Shown here one piece after another: positions 60,845-64,000 of a stretch of 64,000 bases of DNA. Made by a program: the position numbers and the translations under genes. Numbering within the stretch: the stretch's first letter is position 1; every line of letters begins with the position of its first letter. Source of the DNA: an uncultured Celeribacter sp. (lineage in GTDB: Bacteria; Pseudomonadota; Alphaproteobacteria; Rhodobacterales; Rhodobacteraceae); the NCBI RefSeq assembly GCF_963676475.1, contig NZ_OY781106.1, positions 744,001-808,000 of the forward strand, read 5' to 3'. Below the pieces are notes generated by a model. That model was not told the DNA's origin. It saw only the letters and a list, made by a program, of their open reading frames with translations, and ran no database searches.

Positions 60845-61834
60845 ATGAAATTCTTCCCCATGTTCCTGCGCATGATCGAGCGCGATGTCGTCATCATCGG
60901 TGGCGGTGAAACGGCGGCGCAAAAGGCCCGCCTTATGCTCAAGACCGAGGCGCGGATCGTCTTGGTGGCGCCGGAGCTTGAGCCGGAACTGGCCGCTTTG
61001 GTGGCCGAAGGGCGCGCGGTGCAGCACGCGGGCGAGATCACCGACGATCTTTTTGCCAACGCCGCGCTGGTGTTTGTCTGCACCGAAGATGAGGTGCGCG
61101 ATTCCGAGCTCTATCATGTGGTGCGCGCGGCGGGCGCCTTGGTCAATGTCGTCGACCGGCCGGATCTCTGCGAGGCGAACACCCCCTCTCTGGTGGACCG
61201 CGATCCTTTGGTGGTGGCGATCGGCACCGAAGGCGCAGCGCCGGTTTTGGCCCGTCAGATCAAGACCCGTCTGGAGGAGATGCTCGAGCCGCGACTGGGC
61301 GATCTCGTCGCCCTTGGCGGGCGGCTCCGGGACCATGTGGCCGAAGAGGTGCCGCGCGCCAAACGACGGGCGTTCTGGCGCTGGGTCTATGCGGAAACGC
61401 CGCGACGGCTCTTTGCCAAAGGCGCCGAGCGCGAGGCCGCCAAAGTGATCAAGGCGGCGATTGCCGAGGGCGGTGCCCCTGAGGAGGGCTCGATGGGCGG
61501 GCAGGGCGCCATCACGCTTTTGCCGGTCGGAAGTCTGGACCCGGACCTGATGACGCTCCGCGCCGTACAGCGGTTGCAAGAGGCCGATCTGGTGATCTGT
61601 GCCGAGGCCAAGTTTGCGCCCATGCTGGAACTCGCGCGGCGCGATGCGGAACGGGTCATCGTGGGGCAAAGTTACGGCACCGAAGAGTGGCTTTTGTCGG
61701 ATCAGCGCAAGGTGATCATGGCGAAATGCGAGGCGGGCGGGCGCGTGGTCTGGCTGGTCAGTCGCCGGGACGCCGAACGCGCGGCATTGGGCCTGCCGGA
61801 AGACATCGAACGCGTTCCCGCAGTCCGGGTTTAG
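60845..61834 (+). CDS. siroheme synthase-like protein (precorrin-2 dehydrogenase with short C-terminal domain)
   Basis: A 329-aa relative of CysG. Residues 1 to about 200 form the NAD-dependent precorrin-2 dehydrogenase/ferrochelatase part: FFPMFLRMIERDVVIIGGGETAAQKA, then LVNVVDRPDLCEANTPS and AIGTEGAAPVLARQIK. Residues from about 220 look like the start of the uroporphyrinogen methyltransferase domain (ITLLPVGSLDPDLMTLRAVQRLQEADLVI), but it stops after roughly 100 residues where full CysG continues for about 150 more. The enzyme probably only oxidises precorrin-2 and inserts iron. The neighbouring adenine deaminase gene is 23 bp downstream and may be co-transcribed. Confidence 0.82.
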   Translation: MKFFPMFLRMIERDVVIIGGGETAAQKARLMLKTEARIVLVAPELEPELAALVAEGRAVQHAGEITDDLFANAALVFVCTEDEVRDSELYHVVRAAGALVNVVDRPDLCEANTPSLVDRDPLVVAIGTEGAAPVLARQIKTRLEEMLEPRLGDLVALGGRLRDHVAEEVPRAKRRAFWRWVYAETPRRLFAKGAEREAAKVIKAAIAEGGAPEEGSMGGQGAITLLPVGSLDPDLMTLRAVQRLQEADLVICAEAKFAPMLELARRDAERVIVGQSYGTEEWLLSDQRKVIMAKCEAGGRVVWLVSRRDAERAALGLPEDIERVPAVRV

Positions 61835-61857
61835 GGCGTGAGTTTAAGGAGAAGATC

Positions 61858-63552
61858 ATGAGCGATTTGGAACATCGGATTGCCGTGGCGCGCGGCGAGG
61901 CGCCCGCAGATATTGTGCTCAAGAACGGTTCGATCTTTGATCTCATGACCGGCGAATTGATCGTCGGTGACGTGGCCATCGTGGGCGACCGGATCGCCGG
62001 TGTCTTTGAGCGCTACGAGGGGCATCGCGAGATCGACGTCACCGGGCAGGTGATTGTGCCCGGTTTCATCGACACGCATTTGCACATCGAAAGCTCTCTG
62101 GTGACGCCCTTTGAGTTCGACCGCTGCGTCCTGCCGCGCGGCGTGACGACAGCGATCTGCGACCCGCATGAGATCGCCAATGTCATCGGCCTGCCGGGCA
62201 TCCGCTATTTTCAGGAGGCCTCCGAGCACACGTTGATGTCGATCCGGGTGCAGCTTAGCTCCTGCGTGCCGTCAACGCATATGGAGACGGCGGGGGCCGA
62301 GCTTTTGGCCGATGATTTGAAGGAGGTCATGGGACATCCGTCCGGCATCGGTCTGGCGGAATTCATGAACTATCCAGGCGTGATTTACCGCGACAGGCAA
62401 GCGATGAAGAAACTCCGCCTCTTCGAGGACGCCCATATCGACGGGCACTGTCCGCAACTGTCTGGTGCGGATCTAAATGCCTATATCTCGGCAGGTATTC
62501 GAACGGAGCATGAGGCGACCACCGTCGAGGAGGCCCGCGAGAAGCTGCGCAAGGGCATGCGGGTGCTGATCCGTGAGGGCTCAGTGTCCAAAGACATGCA
62601 TGCGTTGCAGCCGCTTTTGACCCATCTGACCGCGCCCTATATGTGCCTCTGCACTGACGACCGCAACCCGCTGGACATTGGCGAGCATGGTCATTTGGAT
62701 TACGTCATTCGCACTTTGATTGCGCTTGGAAGCCCGGCTTTGGCCGTCTACCGTGCGGCGACTTTGTCGGCGGCCGAGGCCTTTGGGTTGAAAGATCGTG
62801 GCATGATCGCGCCGGGCAAACGCGCCGATATTGTGGTGCTGGACAGTCTCGAAAAATGTAACGCGCAGAGGGTTTTCGCGGGCGGAATTGAAGTAAATGA
62901 CGCCGCCTTCGCCGCGCGGGGTCATGTGGCACCTGTGGGCCGTGGCTCGGTCAAAGCGCCCAAGGTCACGCCGGAGCAGTTCCGCACCACCGGCAACCGC
63001 GAAGAGGTCGATGTGATCGGCATCATCGAGGGCAAGATCATCACCGAACATCTGCACGAAACCGTGCCCATCGTCGATGGCGACAAGGCCCCGGACCCCG
63101 CGCGTGATCTGTCCCGGATCACCGTCATCGAACGCCACGGCAAGAATGGCAATATCGCCTCTGGGTTTGTCAAAGGTTTCGGTCTTAAAGCGGGCGCGAT
63201 TGCCTCCACCGTCTGTCACGATCACCACAATATCGCCTGTGTTGGGGTCGATTACGCCGATATGGCGCTGGCCGCGAACCGCCTGTCGGAGATCGAAGGC
63301 GGCTTTGTCGTGGTGAAAGACGGCAAGGTTTTGGCCGAGCTGGCGCTGCCTGTGGCGGGGCTTATGAGCCTTGAGCCCTTCGAAGTGGTGCGCGATGATC
63401 TGGTCGATCTGCGCGCGGCGGCCTCCTCCTTGGGGGTCACGTTGGAAGAGCCGTTCTTGCAGCTGGCATTTCTGGCGCTGCCGGTCATTCCGGCGCTCAA
63501 AATCACCGACCGGGGCATGGTCGATGTGACGAGGTTCGAGATCATCGCCTGA
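61858..63552 (+). CDS. ade: adenine deaminase
   Basis: A 564-aa amidohydrolase-family enzyme that converts adenine to hypoxanthine. VIVPGFIDTHLHIESSL near residue 62 gives the first metal motif. CDPHEIANV and FEDAHIDGHCPQLSG follow, and TDDRNPLDIGEHGHLDY near 280 carries the conserved Asp. The C-terminal domain has SGFVKGFGLKAGAIASTVCHDHHNI. The ATG at 61858 has AAGGAGAA just upstream, while the frame is open 57 codons earlier. It probably works in purine salvage. Confidence 0.94.
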   Translation: MSDLEHRIAVARGEAPADIVLKNGSIFDLMTGELIVGDVAIVGDRIAGVFERYEGHREIDVTGQVIVPGFIDTHLHIESSLVTPFEFDRCVLPRGVTTAICDPHEIANVIGLPGIRYFQEASEHTLMSIRVQLSSCVPSTHMETAGAELLADDLKEVMGHPSGIGLAEFMNYPGVIYRDRQAMKKLRLFEDAHIDGHCPQLSGADLNAYISAGIRTEHEATTVEEAREKLRKGMRVLIREGSVSKDMHALQPLLTHLTAPYMCLCTDDRNPLDIGEHGHLDYVIRTLIALGSPALAVYRAATLSAAEAFGLKDRGMIAPGKRADIVVLDSLEKCNAQRVFAGGIEVNDAAFAARGHVAPVGRGSVKAPKVTPEQFRTTGNREEVDVIGIIEGKIITEHLHETVPIVDGDKAPDPARDLSRITVIERHGKNGNIASGFVKGFGLKAGAIASTVCHDHHNIACVGVDYADMALAANRLSEIEGGFVVVKDGKVLAELALPVAGLMSLEPFEVVRDDLVDLRAAASSLGVTLEEPFLQLAFLALPVIPALKITDRGMVDVTRFEIIA

Positions 63553-63575
63553 CAGATTTTCGACCTCTGAAACTC

Positions 63576-63606
63576 AGCCCGCCCTCCGCAAAGAGGCGGG
63601 CTTTTT
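63576..63606 (+). terminator. terminator of ade
   Basis: AGCCCGCC and GGCGGGCT form an 8-bp stem with an 11-nt loop, followed by TTTT. It lies 23 nt after the ade stop. Confidence 0.85.
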
Positions 63607-63721
63607 GCTCTGTCACAATAAGTGAACTGTTTGGTTTACTTTTGGGAATTTTACATATTGACGAAATCGTCAAAGTGACCAAATTAGAGACAAGACAGAA
63701 CGCTTTTGAAAGGAGAGAATT

Positions 63722-63916
63722 ATGAAAAAGCTGATCCTGCCCGCCCTCCTTCCCGTGGTGGTCCTGCTCACGCTTTCTGGCTGCGCAGACGGCAAATATC
63801 CCGTGTCGCAATGCACCACGTCGGATCACTATCCGGTGGCCTGCCAAAATATCGAAGAGGGGCAAAGCCCGGCCGATCTCGAACCGGTGCAAGTGCCGGC
63901 CTTTACCGGGGCTTAA
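63722..63916 (+). CDS. small lipoprotein
   Basis: A 64-aa protein with a lipoprotein signal: MKK, a hydrophobic stretch rich in Leu and Val, then lipobox LSGC with the lipidated Cys at residue 21. The mature part is only about 44 residues (ADGKYPVSQC...QNIEEGQSP) and holds two further cysteines. An excellent AAAGGAGAG site lies upstream. The promoter region before it is AT-rich. No family recognised; such short lipoproteins are common in Rhodobacteraceae. Confidence 0.75.
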   Translation: MKKLILPALLPVVVLLTLSGCADGKYPVSQCTTSDHYPVACQNIEEGQSPADLEPVQVPAFTGA

Positions 63917-63919
63917 ATA

Positions 63920-64000
63920 TCAGTAACCGCGCGCCAGATTGACCACATCGGACAGCGGCGCGCCTGCGATCAGGGCGCTCAGATTGCTGAGCGTTTTTTG
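63920..64000 (-). CDS. C-terminal fragment of an unrecognised protein
   Basis: Reading leftward from the window edge, the frame encodes 26 residues ending SDVVNLARGY before TGA at 63920-63922. It is on the opposite strand to the lipoprotein gene and ends 4 bp after its stop. The family cannot be told from this piece. Confidence 0.45.
   Translation of the reverse strand, partial: QKTLSNLSALIAGAPLSDVVNLARGY

Overview
The window reads as chromosomal DNA of a high-GC alphaproteobacterium of the Rhodobacterales (roseobacter/Rhodobacter type). Signs are the C4-pathway 5-aminolevulinate synthase with a GTG start, a short XylG with one ATPase domain, a TRAP DctQM pair, CheB/CheD with a DWEDF-tailed chemoreceptor, a bigR-type sulfide/persulfide cluster, a single-frame prfB and the mrcA/prfB neighbourhood. 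This assignment rests on gene content; no search was run.

Layout. 1-8.6 kb is core: a zinc-protease fragment, an NCS2 purine permease, a CpdA-like phosphodiesterase and lipid kinase, tgt, lon with a heat-shock-like promoter, a tailed HU protein and tRNA-Val(CAC). 8.6-18.6 kb is accessory. A tyrosine integrase broken by one amber codon sits next to the tRNA, with an excisionase-like gene and an IS3-family element whose transposase carries three copies of a small hairpin repeat. Then come a chemoreceptor-cheB-cheD cassette and a lipoprotein hydrolase. 18.6-35.2 kb is core again: M20 peptidase, hemA, a RodZ-like gene, ispG, a DsbA-like protein, an aminotransferase, a cell-wall amidase, zinT with a Zur-like palindrome, a methyltransferase, PBP1A, a broken RTX gene and prfB.

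35.2-41.4 kb is a sulfur operon: two YeeE half-transporters, a persulfide-dioxygenase-like hydrolase, a DUF442 protein, a DUF442-oxidoreductase fusion and a SulP carrier. 41.4-45.5 kb holds a DMT exporter divergent from marR with two identical palindromic operators, a phosphotransferase and DctQM without DctP. 45.5-57.5 kb is a pentose region. A D-lyxose isomerase-like gene, a beta-propeller protein, a di-heme peroxidase and a CRTAC1 protein lead to a ROK regulator divergent from xylFHGBA; the lyxose isomerase would supply D-xylulose to XylB. 57.5-64 kb has a glpK pseudogene beside intact glpD, a shortened siroheme synthase, adenine deaminase, a small lipoprotein and a fragment at the edge.

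The least ordinary observation is the family of about 37-bp hairpin repeats (shared core CGCCATTGGTYCGAG) lodged three times in one IS3 transposase. Four coding units (integrase, transposase, RTX protein, glycerol kinase) carry stops or frameshifts that can be read directly.
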